Source: JABDMH01 sp050298535 (GTDB lineage: Bacteria > Bacteroidota > Bacteroidia > Chitinophagales > Saprospiraceae). Taken from it: 64,000 nt of DNA. Under the pieces are notes generated by a model. It had not been told where the DNA came from. It worked only from the letters and a program-made list of their open reading frames with translations, and searched no databases. Positions 28,478-37,601 of the stretch are shown here, piece by piece. Both the position numbers and the translations under genes were made by a program. Numbering within the stretch: position 1 is the stretch's first letter; every line of letters begins with the position of its first letter. The stretch spans positions 124,001 through 188,000 of the forward strand of contig JBNKUI010000030.1 in NCBI GenBank assembly GCA_050298535.1. The letters are read 5' to 3'.

Positions 28478-28507
28478 AAAGGCACTTGTATCTTACAGGT
28501 GCCTTTT
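28478..28507. terminator. terminator-like hairpin
   Basis: AAAGGCACTTGT (28478-28489) pairs with ACAGGTGCCTTT (28496-28507 region) with one G-T pair and a short loop, flanked by A and T runs, so it could act on either strand. No gene ends immediately beside it. Confidence 0.6.
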
Positions 28508-28794
28508 CTATAATAAACTACATTTACATTTGATATTCTGAGAATATCAACAATTTCTATATTACTCAAAGTAATGATCTTTGTAATAGCAAAACACTGA
28601 CGCCAATCCAGACTCCTTGCATAGGCGTGATCTTCAGGGTCGGTCAGCATTATCTAACCCAAGCCAATTCTTGCAAAAACAGACTTTTTTGAAGTGAGGA
28701 ATTATCAAAGACAGAGACCAGCTGACCGCCTCGGTTGTGCTAACATGTGAGATTAGCGACGGCGAATCGAGCATCTTCAGTACTACACTTACCT

Positions 28795-29085
28795 ATGAAT
28801 TACCATGTCTACATTCTCTACTCTACTTCATTAGATCGATTCTATGTTGGTCAAACCAAAGATTTAACTACTGGATTCGCTCAACATAATGCCGGTAAAT
28901 CTAGGTACACTGCTGCGGGTATCCCGTGGTCCCTTCTATGGTTTACAAGAAAACCCAATTTGAGATCTGCAGAGGATCTTGAATCGAAACTCAAGAACCT
29001 CACCAGAATCCGTAAAGTCAAATTCGTGCGAAAGTACCAAGCAGGCATTCATGACATTGAGCTTTTGAATCGTATTATCCCATGA
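28795..29085 (+). CDS. GIY-YIG nuclease family protein, copy 5
   Basis: A 96-residue GIY-YIG protein of the same subtype as copy 4 ('HVYILYSTSLDRFYVGQTKD'). The position of Arg27 reads Gly-Phe ('TTGFAQHN') instead of '.TRLVQHN', so the catalytic Arg appears to be lost; the Glu of 'AEDLESKLKNL' remains. It ends 'IELLNRIIP', like copy 2. The upstream repeat is decayed and the downstream side carries a triple 32-bp hairpin array. The start at 28795 matches the other copies. Probably a decaying, possibly inactive copy. Confidence 0.85.
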   Translation: MNYHVYILYSTSLDRFYVGQTKDLTTGFAQHNAGKSRYTAAGIPWSLLWFTRKPNLRSAEDLESKLKNLTRIRKVKFVRKYQAGIHDIELLNRIIP

Positions 29086-29144
29086 CGATTTTCTAAGAAT
29101 ACTCAATGTGATAGTTTCTGACAGAGCACAGTAATCATCACCGT

Positions 29145-29240
29145 GAGTGCTGACAGTGCGTAGCACTCGTCACCAAGAGTGCTGATAGTGCGAAGCACTC
29201 GTCTCCCTGAGTGCTGACAGTGCGAAGCACTCGTCAGTAT
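29145..29240. repeat. three tandem 32-bp REP-like hairpins
   Basis: Units begin at 29145, 29177 and 29209. Each contains GAGTGCT, a short spacer and AGCACTC (a 7-bp stem) followed by GTC. The last ends CGTCAGTA, like the other repeats. There are no variable spacers, so it is not a CRISPR array. Confidence 0.85.
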
Positions 29241-31510
29241 CTATTCGTCTCATTCCCGCTAGTGTGATCATCCTGAAATACCTTTTTCCAGTATCTGACC
29301 ATCATTCTTCCCAGATGTAGGGATGTATTTTCTCTTTCCCGGATGCCATGTGCGCGCATCGGGTACGACATCATGTCAAACACTTTATTATGTTTGATCA
29401 GCTCGTTTGTCAATCGTTCGAAATTTTGATAGTGGACGTTATCATCTCCGGTACCATGCATGATCATGAGATTGCCCTGTAAATTTTTGGCATGCGTGAT
29501 AGGTGATCCGTCGACATAGTTGGCTTCGTTTTCTTCCAATAGGCCCATATAGCGCTCCTGATAGATGTTGTCATAAAGCCGTTGATCGGCAATAAAAGCA
29601 ACTGCGAGTCCTGATTTGTAGATATCCGGATATCGAAACAGACAGTTCATGGTCATTTGGCCGCCACCACTCCAACCCCACATTCCAACTTTATTTTTAT
29701 TTATAAATGGATATAGTTCCAGCAATTTCTGTGCTGCAGCGGCCTGATCGTGCGTGGCTAATATTCCTATTTGACCGTAGATCGATTTCCTCCAGGCCCT
29801 TCCGCGGGGTGTTCGGGTTCCTCTGTTGTCAATACTGACTACGATATAACCTTCCTGGGCTAAGTACCGGTCCCATAGCGCACCATTCTGCCAGGCATCC
29901 TGCACGGTTGATCCAGCTGGTTCTCCATATACATAAAAAATGATCGGATACTTTTCCGTTGCATCAAAATTTGGCGGTTTAATCATCCATGCATCCAGTA
30001 CAACCTCTCCAATATCCAATTGAATAAATTCCTTCTGAGGAAGATTCAAAGCGGCGACTTTATCAGCCAGTTCGCGATTATCTTCCAGGGTTCTAATGCT
30101 TTCATGGTTTTGGAGGTCTATCAAAGAGATATTGTTCGGTGTTGTAGTATTATGAAAAGTGTGGATTGCATACTTTGCATCGGCTGATATTTGGTAAGCA
30201 TGTTGCCCAGGTTGATCTTGCGGACTCACTCTTTCGGCCGTCGAACTTCCATCGATTTTACTTCGATATAAATACCGTTGTGTGAAATTATTTGGCGAAG
30301 CGATATAATATACATATCCGCCAGCAGGGTCGATACAATTGATTTGAACTACGTCAAATGCACCATTGGTTATTGTGATAAAATCTTTTCCATCTCTTGA
30401 TACCTTGTACAAATGCCTCCAGCCATCTTTTTCACTCGTCCAGGTAAAAAACTGCTCATCTTCAAGCCACATAATGTTGTCATGAATATCCACAAAGGAT
30501 TCGTCCTCATCGGTAAAAAGCGTAGCCAATGCCATCGTTTGCGTGTTTCCTATCCAGACTGTATTCCTGTTCTGCTTGCGATTCAACTGTTGGATGATCA
30601 CTTCATTGGAGTTTGGAATATAATCCATCCTTGCCAGGTAGTTATTCCTTGGATCTCCCGGCACATCAAACCATTGGGTATCCCCTCCATTCACATTTAT
30701 TACCCCAATTTTTACAGCCGAATTTTGAGTACCGACTTTGGGATATGGAATCGGTATGATTTGTGAGTAAATAGAATCGATATTATTAATCATATAAAAA
30801 GTCCCTACACCCTTTGTATCGGATTGCCAATAGGCGATCTGACTTCCATCAGGGCTCCATCGAAAACCATCCCTGCAAGACAGCTCTTCCTCATATACCC
30901 AATCGAAAGTGCCATTAATAATGCGCTCACTCCCATCGGATGTTAGTTGGGTGATGTGACCGGACTTGATGTCTTCTAAAAATATGTTGTTATTGCTCAC
31001 ATAGGCTACACGAGTGGGAATCGGTGAAAATTTTGCAAACATCATGGTTCCTCTTGCAACAGATTTTCCCAATTGAGTCAACTCCTGGCTGTCTAAATCC
31101 AAAACCCAGTAATCTCCTCTCGTGTGATAGCGCCACACTTTTTGCGTATTCGTAAAGATCAATAGTTTCGAATTATCAACTGACCAACTATAATTGGCTA
31201 TTTTAAGAGGAAGTGCTGCTCCATCAGGGATTAGATCTTCCGCAGAAACCAAGACTGACCTTTCCCCCGTCTCAGCTTCGTAACGAACGATATCAAATTC
31301 TCCTACCTCAGAGTTTATTTCAAGTGTGGAATATCCTTGGTTATCAGCCATCCACCGCACGGGGCCAAACATTTTCATGTTGTAGGTCCCATTTTGATAG
31401 ATGTCTTCTAAAACAAGGCTTTGTTGCGACCAGGTAGCGAATGAAATCAATAGTAGCAGTAGAATAAAGGTTGCTCGTGATGCAAAAACAAATGCAAGCA
31501 GATTACTCAT
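29234..31510 (-). CDS. dipeptidyl peptidase IV-type S9B serine peptidase
   Basis: 758 residues: signal peptide (~10-28), DPP IV N-terminal eight-bladed propeller (~70-500) with the Glu pair in 'DWVYEEEL' that anchors the substrate amino terminus, and a C-terminal prolyl-oligopeptidase domain. Nucleophile Ser614 in 'GWSGGG', Asp ~689-690 in 'HGTGDDNVH' and His721 in 'MRAHGI' form the triad. It removes N-terminal dipeptides with Pro or Ala in second position, acting in the periplasm. The stop codon lies inside the last 32-bp REP-like hairpin unit, so the repeat supplies the gene's C-terminal end. Confidence 0.92.
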   Translation of the reverse strand: MSNLLAFVFASRATFILLLLLISFATWSQQSLVLEDIYQNGTYNMKMFGPVRWMADNQGYSTLEINSEVGEFDIVRYEAETGERSVLVSAEDLIPDGAALPLKIANYSWSVDNSKLLIFTNTQKVWRYHTRGDYWVLDLDSQELTQLGKSVARGTMMFAKFSPIPTRVAYVSNNNIFLEDIKSGHITQLTSDGSERIINGTFDWVYEEELSCRDGFRWSPDGSQIAYWQSDTKGVGTFYMINNIDSIYSQIIPIPYPKVGTQNSAVKIGVINVNGGDTQWFDVPGDPRNNYLARMDYIPNSNEVIIQQLNRKQNRNTVWIGNTQTMALATLFTDEDESFVDIHDNIMWLEDEQFFTWTSEKDGWRHLYKVSRDGKDFITITNGAFDVVQINCIDPAGGYVYYIASPNNFTQRYLYRSKIDGSSTAERVSPQDQPGQHAYQISADAKYAIHTFHNTTTPNNISLIDLQNHESIRTLEDNRELADKVAALNLPQKEFIQLDIGEVVLDAWMIKPPNFDATEKYPIIFYVYGEPAGSTVQDAWQNGALWDRYLAQEGYIVVSIDNRGTRTPRGRAWRKSIYGQIGILATHDQAAAAQKLLELYPFINKNKVGMWGWSGGGQMTMNCLFRYPDIYKSGLAVAFIADQRLYDNIYQERYMGLLEENEANYVDGSPITHAKNLQGNLMIMHGTGDDNVHYQNFERLTNELIKHNKVFDMMSYPMRAHGIRERENTSLHLGRMMVRYWKKVFQDDHTSGNETNRY

Positions 31511-32052
31511 AAGCAGAAATTAACAATTAAATTCAAAAATAATCACCCATGGACTGGTGGCATCATGTGGTTAGAATCCCTGCTCTCCTACATTTCTATA
31601 AAAGATACACATCAATGAAGGGGATGGAGCTCCCAATCATTTTTAATATGGCATCATGATTAGTATCATTAGTAATCTATCACTCATACATCGACCTAGA
31701 GAGTCAGCAAATTCTAAAGATATAAAACGAGTTGCAGGTCCTAACAAGTCCTAAAGTACACTTTTACTGATGAAGATCAAGTGTTGAATATTCTATAATA
31801 GCGAAAATTAAGCATTCTTAGATCCTCTAATAAGTCTAGCAAAATTCTGAAGTTGGGTTATAACTCTATCTTGCATCGTTACCCTTTAATTCCAATCATT
31901 ATTCTGTAGTGCAATCAATAATTTGACCACCTGGCAGCAATGCAATTGGCTCAGAAATTCAGACACGTAATATGATAGGAACAATTGGAATTTTTCCCAA
32001 GATTAAGGGAAGGATCTTGCCCATTTTAGTGTTTAAATTATTAAAAAGCACT
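31511..32052. other. intergenic region with a short DUF6090 trace
   Basis: No gene is supported upstream of the kinase start at 32053. On the minus strand around 31891-31930 the sequence reads 'LLIALQNNDWN', a scrap of the DUF6090 membrane signature. Confidence 0.5.
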
Positions 32053-32751
32053 ATGAACAATATTGAACGGCTCATTTCAGAACAGGTTCTCGAGTGGTCA
32101 AAGCGAGAGTCAATAGAAAAACAGAAATGGGAGAAGAAGGAAGTATGGCCGGTCATCACGATTTCACGTGAGTTTGGAGCGGGTGGCCGAACTTTGGCAA
32201 GGGCATTGGGCAAGCGTACTGGTTTCAAAGTTTGGGACAAGGAGCTCCTCAGTGCCATTTCGCAGGAAGCGGGGGCCGATGAACGTTTTCTCGCTTCGCT
32301 GGATGAACACCGTCGTAAAATGATTGATGACACCCTGTATGGCTCGTTCATGGGATCCAAACACAGCAACACGCATTACTTTCGTTCCCTGATGCGCGTG
32401 GTTCATACCATTGGAGCGCACGGAAAAAGCATCATCGTGGGTCGAGGCAGTAATTACATCATCGAATCCGCAGCTGCCTTACGGGTGCGTATTGTTTGCC
32501 CAGTGGAGCAACGTGTCGGCCATGTCCTGGAAAAGAATAGCGTTTCTGAAAAAGATGCACGTAAACTGATTCAGGAGCGCGACGCCGACCGCGAGGACTT
32601 TATCCGGCACTATTTCAAGCGGGATCCAGGAAATGCTCCTGACTATGATTTGGTACTTAATTCAGGAGTCTACAATATCGAGCAATTGGCAGATCTCATA
32701 TTACTTGCCTACGAGAAGAAAGTGGGAAAAGCTTTACCTGTCATTGAGTAG
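32053..32751 (+). CDS. cytidylate kinase-like family protein
   Basis: A 232-residue protein of the AAK/cytidylate_kin2 family. The P-loop region reads 'ITISREFGAGGRTLARAL' (~34-51), followed by 'FKVWDKELL' and the lid-like 'RDADREDFIRHYF' (~178-190). Such proteins are nucleoside-monophosphate-kinase relatives, of unproven substrate. I start at ATG 32053 ('MNNIERLISEQ'), since the 27 residues added by the ATG at 31972 are basic-hydrophobic and not part of the fold. It stands alone in the region. Confidence 0.85.
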   Translation: MNNIERLISEQVLEWSKRESIEKQKWEKKEVWPVITISREFGAGGRTLARALGKRTGFKVWDKELLSAISQEAGADERFLASLDEHRRKMIDDTLYGSFMGSKHSNTHYFRSLMRVVHTIGAHGKSIIVGRGSNYIIESAAALRVRIVCPVEQRVGHVLEKNSVSEKDARKLIQERDADREDFIRHYFKRDPGNAPDYDLVLNSGVYNIEQLADLILLAYEKKVGKALPVIE

Positions 32752-33040
32752 GCGCGACTTTTTATGATTAAATTTTTTATTTGCAAAATCGGAGATTTAG
32801 TTTACAGGTTCTTCACATGTAGTATTCCCCGATATTTATCTCGGAGTATGTTTTGCATTTGAATTAGGAGACCAGAATTTACATTCTGAGATGCAACCAA
32901 CAGACTATTTTATTTCCACCTATATTTGCAAGAGGGATCGGTATCTTCCCTGCGGCCTTTTCCATTCAGCATCTGGGAGGTCGATGACTTCCCTGAAAAA
33001 TATTTTATGCAAGGTAAGAGCTAATGTGTTTCGTTGTGAT

Positions 33041-33279
33041 TTAAAACTCTTCGAGTTGGATTATTGAATCAATAGCTAGATTTACCTCCTCTTTTAGGTC
33101 AACATGGATTCGTCTTTCCTCAATTCTTTGCTTCTTGCTTTCATTCCAAATATTGATCTGTGGAGCAATCAGTATGCCGCTCACACGAGCACAATCTGGT
33201 CAATGGTGTAGATTTCATGCTTTATTGTTGCTCTGGATCCAAATAGTCCTTTTCATATCCGTCAAAAGAATGCGATCAT
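33041..33279 (-). pseudogene. DUF6090 N-terminal relic
   Basis: From ATG 33279 broken frames read 'MIAFF.RI.KGLFGS', then 'GILIAPQINIWNESKKQRIE' to a stop at 33041-33043. The relic follows the intact DUF6090 gene (33316-34044) by about 40 bp, exactly as the relic pair at 25600-25911 is arranged, pointing to an old tandem pair that was copied to a second site. Confidence 0.75.
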
Positions 33280-33315
33280 GAAACGAAGAATGGCAAAGAT
33301 CTAATCATTTCTTCA

Positions 33316-34044
33316 TCAGTTATTTGTTGACAACTCAATGATGCGGTCTATAGCCTTCATCAGTTTTCCATTGCCTCCTTCTGCGATAACGAACATAATT
33401 TCTATATATCTTCGTTGCCTTTTAATAATATTCTCAAACTTCACTGAACTCAGAAACGAAAGATTAACCCGGGGATCTTTCATCCCTTCTAGGTAGTATG
33501 TAGGAATATGCTCATCCATATAGGGATAGTAATGTTCCACAGTAAATTTAATGGCCATTGCCTCTGCTTTCTTATAATCGGCCACCAAATCTTTCCATTG
33601 AACCAGCAAAGTTCTAAGTTCATTATTAGAAATTATCTCGAATGCAGACGAATTTATAAGCGCTGATACAGTCCCTTCAGAAAGATCAGCATCAAGCACG
33701 GTGCTTGCACGTTGAAGCAAGAGAGCAATAGAATCTAAGTCTGAGCTCTTCTCATCTATTGGGAAATATTTTATTATTGAGCCTTGTGTTTCATATACTC
33801 CTTTATAATGTCGAAGCGTATTTGTCAATCCCTCCTTATTGATAAGGAATTCGGAGTGTATTTCTGCAAGCAAGAGTTCTTCCTGAGCACGCTCTATTCT
33901 ATCTTGGTTCCAATTATTAATCTGTAACGCAATTAATATCCCTATCACCACTAAAGTTATTTCTCCAATGGCATAGAGCAAGTATTTTGACGTGGCACTA
34001 TCACCAAGTACTCCACTTCGTATTCTTCGGAAGAATGTGGTCAT
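33316..34044 (-). CDS. DUF6090 family membrane protein
   Basis: 242 residues with the family signature 'KYLLYAIGEITLVVIGI' (~20-36) running into 'LIALQINNWNQ', one membrane helix and a mostly helical domain. Function unknown. Compared with the paralog at 6108-6854 it is divergent outside the signature. Its C-terminus ('AEGGNGKLMKAIDRIIEL') matches the 43-codon relic at 25780-25911. Downstream on the same strand lies a broken second copy. Probably monocistronic; divergent from the esterase gene. Confidence 0.87.
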   Translation of the reverse strand: MTTFFRRIRSGVLGDSATSKYLLYAIGEITLVVIGILIALQINNWNQDRIERAQEELLLAEIHSEFLINKEGLTNTLRHYKGVYETQGSIIKYFPIDEKSSDLDSIALLLQRASTVLDADLSEGTVSALINSSAFEIISNNELRTLLVQWKDLVADYKKAEAMAIKFTVEHYYPYMDEHIPTYYLEGMKDPRVNLSFLSSVKFENIIKRQRRYIEIMFVIAEGGNGKLMKAIDRIIELSTNN

Positions 34045-34214
34045 ATCTTAAAGATACGAAACGATCAGGAGGTCTCTCTAAATGGTTAGAAAGATGAATC
34101 ATCATCCCTACATTCGCTATACTGCTTCGCGAGAAGATTCTACAATCTCAAAAGATAACATAGTCAGAATATTTGCCGGGCTCCGATTTATCAGACACAA
34201 ACTTCTTAACTTAA

Positions 34215-36584
34215 GTGAAGATCAATCACATGCATAGAAATATGATACTAAGAAGGGAGATAGGTATTTGTTTCGTTGTCACATTTATTCTTAATGGAAT
34301 CTTTGTGCAGGAGAGTTACGGTCAGGAAAATTTGTCCCGGAAGCAATATCTGGAACGATTACTAGAAGTGAGTCCGGAGGATTTGACGAAGCCCAGCGGT
34401 GACCAGCTTCCCGGAACACCTCCCGCACATGTTTCACCAGAAGACTTTAGATGGCGTGACTGGCTAAAACGTACCGGTGAACTACCTCCTGACTTCGATC
34501 AAATGCCATCATTACCATTTCTTCCTGATCCCTTGATTATCGATCAGGGAGGACAGAATATTCCGGTAGAGACTATGGCTCAATGGCAGGAAAAGCGACA
34601 AGAAATTGAAAGGCTGGCACAGCATTGGATTACGGGCACTCTTCCCCCAGCGCCAGAGAATCTCACTGCTGAAACGCAGAGTGAAAGCAAGATCGGCTCT
34701 CTCATTGAAAAAAATATTTTATTGAAATTTGGGCCCGGTCAAAAGGCACAACTTCATTTGACCCTGCTTATTCCTCCCGGCGACGGTCCGTTTCCGGTTT
34801 TTATTTGCCCCTGGAAAAAAGACCGATATGACTGGGTCCAGGCTGCTGTGCGACGGGGATATATTGGATGCCGTTTTACGGCCACTGATCCCAAATATGG
34901 ATATCCGGATGACAGTGAAACCTATGAAGAAATTTGGTGGCCGGATTTTGATTTCTCGGCACTGATGCGCTGGGGTTGGGCCGCTTCCCGGGCCATTGAC
35001 TATCTATATACACTAGACTTTGTTAATCAGGATCAAATTGCTTTGACCGGATTATCCAGAAATGGGAAGATGGCGCTTTGGGCAGCTGCCTATGACGATC
35101 GCATAAAAGCCGTGGTGCCCATTAGTGGAGGTACCGGTGGAGAAAACCCATTTCGGTATACCACAGATAAATATAATAGTGAAACATTGCCACTGTTGAC
35201 CTGGGCCCGACCCCATTGGTTACACCCCCGACTGCGTTTTTTTACAGGCTGGGAAAGTAAATTGCCTGTAGACCAAAATTCACTAATGGCACTCGTAGCA
35301 CCCAGAGGCCTGATGTTGACCTCAAGCGTTACTGAATCTGCTGGTAATGCCTGGGGAATAGAGCAGGCTTACCTCTCAGCACGCACGGCGTACGCATTTC
35401 TAGGGGCTGAAGACAAGATTGCATTGGACTTACGTGAAGGGCTGCATGCCCCATCGATGAGAGATATGGAGCGGTACCTGGATTTTTTTGATTATGTATT
35501 TGGAAGAGGTAAGATCAAGCCAGCTAATCATCTCATGTATGATTACAGTTTCTCAAAATGGCTAGGACTTAGCGGTGAAGAGATTGACCCGTTTTCATGG
35601 CCAGAGCAAAGTATGGACGATCTATTGATAGATTCAGCAGGAAGAATCATTCAGGATTCCATGTCCTGGAAGAAAAAAGTCCCTATCATTCAGGAAAAGA
35701 TCCGTTGGGCACTGGGTGAAGAACCTCCTTCAGTGGGTCCAGGACAGCAAAGTGACTATCTCCAGAGTGTTGTAGGCTTGCCTAATGTGGATGCTGAAAT
35801 AGAACGACAACCGCTTTCGTTTGGACAACTTTACTATTCCAGTTCTGCCCAGGTCGATGGAAAAGTAGGTAGTATGCCGGTGATTATTTACCTGCATGAA
35901 TATGCTTATTCTACAGGAATGGCCAAGACCGGAGGCATCATTTCTGATCTGGTCAGAGCGGGATTTGCTGTCTATGTTTTTGATCAGATCGGTTTCGGAA
36001 CTCGCTCTTTCGAAGAAAGCCGGCTCTTTTACGATCGATTTCCCCACTGGTCAAAAATGGGTCGGATGGTGGCTGATGTACGCTGGGCTGTCGATGCATT
36101 GGAAGAGCATCCGTTCATTAATCCCTATCAGATATATGTAGGAGGCTATGCCCTGGGAGGAAATGTGGCCCTCTATAGTACGGCGCTGGATGACCGTATC
36201 GCGGGTATGGTCTCAGTTTGCGGTTTTTCCCCGCTTCGAACCAATAGCCCAGGAAAAACAGCCGAAGGGATTTACGAATATTCGCATTTACATGGATTAA
36301 TCCCCCGGTTGGGCTTTTTCGCTGGAAACGAAGAACATATTCCCTACGATGTCCATGAACTGGTTGCATCCATTGCTCCTCGCCCGGTACTAGTCATTGC
36401 TCCGACCTGGGACCAGTATGCTTCATTTAAAGACGTTCAGATGAGTTTGAAAAAATCGATGGATGTTTACGAACTCTATGGGAAAAAAGATCAACTTGAA
36501 TTATATGCTCCCAAAGACTACAATCGGTTTTCGACTGAAATGAAAGCCAAGATGGTCGATTGGTTGAGCAACCAAGTGCACTAG
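34215..36584 (+). CDS. secreted tandem alpha/beta-hydrolase (CE15-like esterase plus degenerate second domain)
   Basis: 789 residues with a signal peptide (~12-37). The first hydrolase domain (~130-440) carries 'GLSRNGKMALWAAAYDDRI', the nucleophile motif of the glucuronoyl esterase (CE15) group, followed by 'PISGGTGGENPFR'. The second (~500-785) has 'GGYALGGNVALYSTALDDRI', where the usual nucleophile Ser of G-x-S-x-G is Ala; 'IAPRPVLVIAPTWDQ' near its end is the Asp region. The first domain is probably an active carbohydrate esterase on uronic-acid esters of plant or algal glycans, the second non-catalytic. In-frame ATGs at 34230 and 34242 are alternative starts. Confidence 0.8.
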   Translation: MKINHMHRNMILRREIGICFVVTFILNGIFVQESYGQENLSRKQYLERLLEVSPEDLTKPSGDQLPGTPPAHVSPEDFRWRDWLKRTGELPPDFDQMPSLPFLPDPLIIDQGGQNIPVETMAQWQEKRQEIERLAQHWITGTLPPAPENLTAETQSESKIGSLIEKNILLKFGPGQKAQLHLTLLIPPGDGPFPVFICPWKKDRYDWVQAAVRRGYIGCRFTATDPKYGYPDDSETYEEIWWPDFDFSALMRWGWAASRAIDYLYTLDFVNQDQIALTGLSRNGKMALWAAAYDDRIKAVVPISGGTGGENPFRYTTDKYNSETLPLLTWARPHWLHPRLRFFTGWESKLPVDQNSLMALVAPRGLMLTSSVTESAGNAWGIEQAYLSARTAYAFLGAEDKIALDLREGLHAPSMRDMERYLDFFDYVFGRGKIKPANHLMYDYSFSKWLGLSGEEIDPFSWPEQSMDDLLIDSAGRIIQDSMSWKKKVPIIQEKIRWALGEEPPSVGPGQQSDYLQSVVGLPNVDAEIERQPLSFGQLYYSSSAQVDGKVGSMPVIIYLHEYAYSTGMAKTGGIISDLVRAGFAVYVFDQIGFGTRSFEESRLFYDRFPHWSKMGRMVADVRWAVDALEEHPFINPYQIYVGGYALGGNVALYSTALDDRIAGMVSVCGFSPLRTNSPGKTAEGIYEYSHLHGLIPRLGFFAGNEEHIPYDVHELVASIAPRPVLVIAPTWDQYASFKDVQMSLKKSMDVYELYGKKDQLELYAPKDYNRFSTEMKAKMVDWLSNQVH

Positions 36585-36734
36585 ATTTCACAGAAACTAC
36601 TACGATTTACACTGCACTAGTATTAAGATTTCGATCAAGAAGAAACTGTGAGGACGTATCCGTGAAAAATGCCTCCGAACTGATTATGCATTTAGCCTAC
36701 TGCTATACCAGTTGGGAGTGCAAGCGCTCGTGTT

Positions 36735-36765
36735 AGTGCTGACAGCGCGAAGCGCTCGTCAGTAC
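36735..36765. repeat. solo REP-like hairpin
   Basis: AGTGCTGACAGCGCG followed by AAGCGCTCGTCAGTAC; the same core and end as the units at 29145-29240. A partial extra arm, AGCGCTCGT, lies just upstream at 36723. No GIY-YIG gene is next to it. Confidence 0.75.
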
Positions 36766-36801
36766 GTCTTCCATCCTGCTGGCGAATAAAAAGAGCGATC
36801 C

Positions 36802-37239
36802 TTAAAATTTGGTCTCGTCCTCCTTCTCTGACCCACTAGCAAGACCGATCAATCCTCCACTAATTAAACCAATTGTTGCGCCTAGAGCTAAATTTTCACC
36901 CCTTTCCAGCCCACTGTAAACCCCATCATCTGTCACCTGAACTGACAATCCAATGAAAGCTCCAATTATGAATCCCACACCTGCACCAATTCGCATACTT
37001 CTAACACGACTCGCTCTTGAGGCAAGAGTTGATTCATGATATATTTGATTACTACTCAAGTAATTTATTTTGTTTGTAAACATAATGGATTTAATACTTT
37101 GGTAATCAGTACTTTCAATCTCCCGGTTAAAGGAATATATTAATGGATATTCACTGTTCACTAGTAACCTGAAATCCTGCCCAAACAAACAATTAAAACC
37201 GAAGAGAAGTGGAATCAAAATCAATATCCACGGTTTCAT
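36802..37239 (-). CDS. secreted hypothetical protein with glycine-zipper membrane segments
   Basis: 145 residues from ATG 37239, which starts a signal peptide ('ILILIPLLFGFNCLFG'); the longer frame to 37305 adds 22 non-signal residues. The C-terminal half has two Gly-rich hydrophobic segments ('GAGVGFIIGAFIGLSV' and 'LALGATIGLISGGLIGLA'), the pattern of glycine-zipper proteins that insert in or lie against a membrane. The tail is acidic (SEKEDETKF). Function unknown; no operon partners. Confidence 0.7.
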   Translation of the reverse strand: MKPWILILIPLLFGFNCLFGQDFRLLVNSEYPLIYSFNREIESTDYQSIKSIMFTNKINYLSSNQIYHESTLASRASRVRSMRIGAGVGFIIGAFIGLSVQVTDDGVYSGLERGENLALGATIGLISGGLIGLASGSEKEDETKF

Positions 37240-37601
37240 ATCCTTTTGGTTTATGTAAAGATTAATGTAGCCCAGTAGAACTTCAATATCAATGACTCCC
37301 ATCATGTACCTTTAACTTCTATGTCATGTTGGTAATAGTAGGTACCCCGGAAAATTTAGCATTGAGTGTGAAGGCAAAGCCTGAGAAGAAAGTGTAGGGC
37401 TATCTGTGTTTCTCGCTACAATGATAGAATCATTCGTCACTGTGATATTTTCTTATTTTCCTAAAGTGGGTGAACATAACTTTAAAAGATAATGAGAATG
37501 AACCACTCTGAACCAGCACTTAGATTATGAGAATCTGAAAATATGGTGGTGCACCAAAGTGTAATATATACTTGAAGTTGTATTGTTTGTGGAGATGAAA
37601 G
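37240..37601. other. intergenic, no supported gene
   Basis: AT-rich spacer between the glycine-zipper gene and the DUF6090 relic. No hairpin or motif stands out. Confidence 0.4.

Larger units (their letters stand above)
28142..28794. other. intergenic region with REP-like remnants and a terminator hairpin
   Basis: No gene is supported. The stretch contains a diverged REP-like unit (28360-28446), a strong hairpin (28478-28507) and a decayed REP-like trace just before GIY-YIG copy 5 ('CTTCAGTAC' at 28775-28783). Confidence 0.6.

Noticed and set aside
29145..29240. CRISPR-like tandem repeat
   Set aside because: The three 32-bp units are directly adjacent with no variable spacers, and no cas gene is seen. 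They belong to the REP-like hairpin family.
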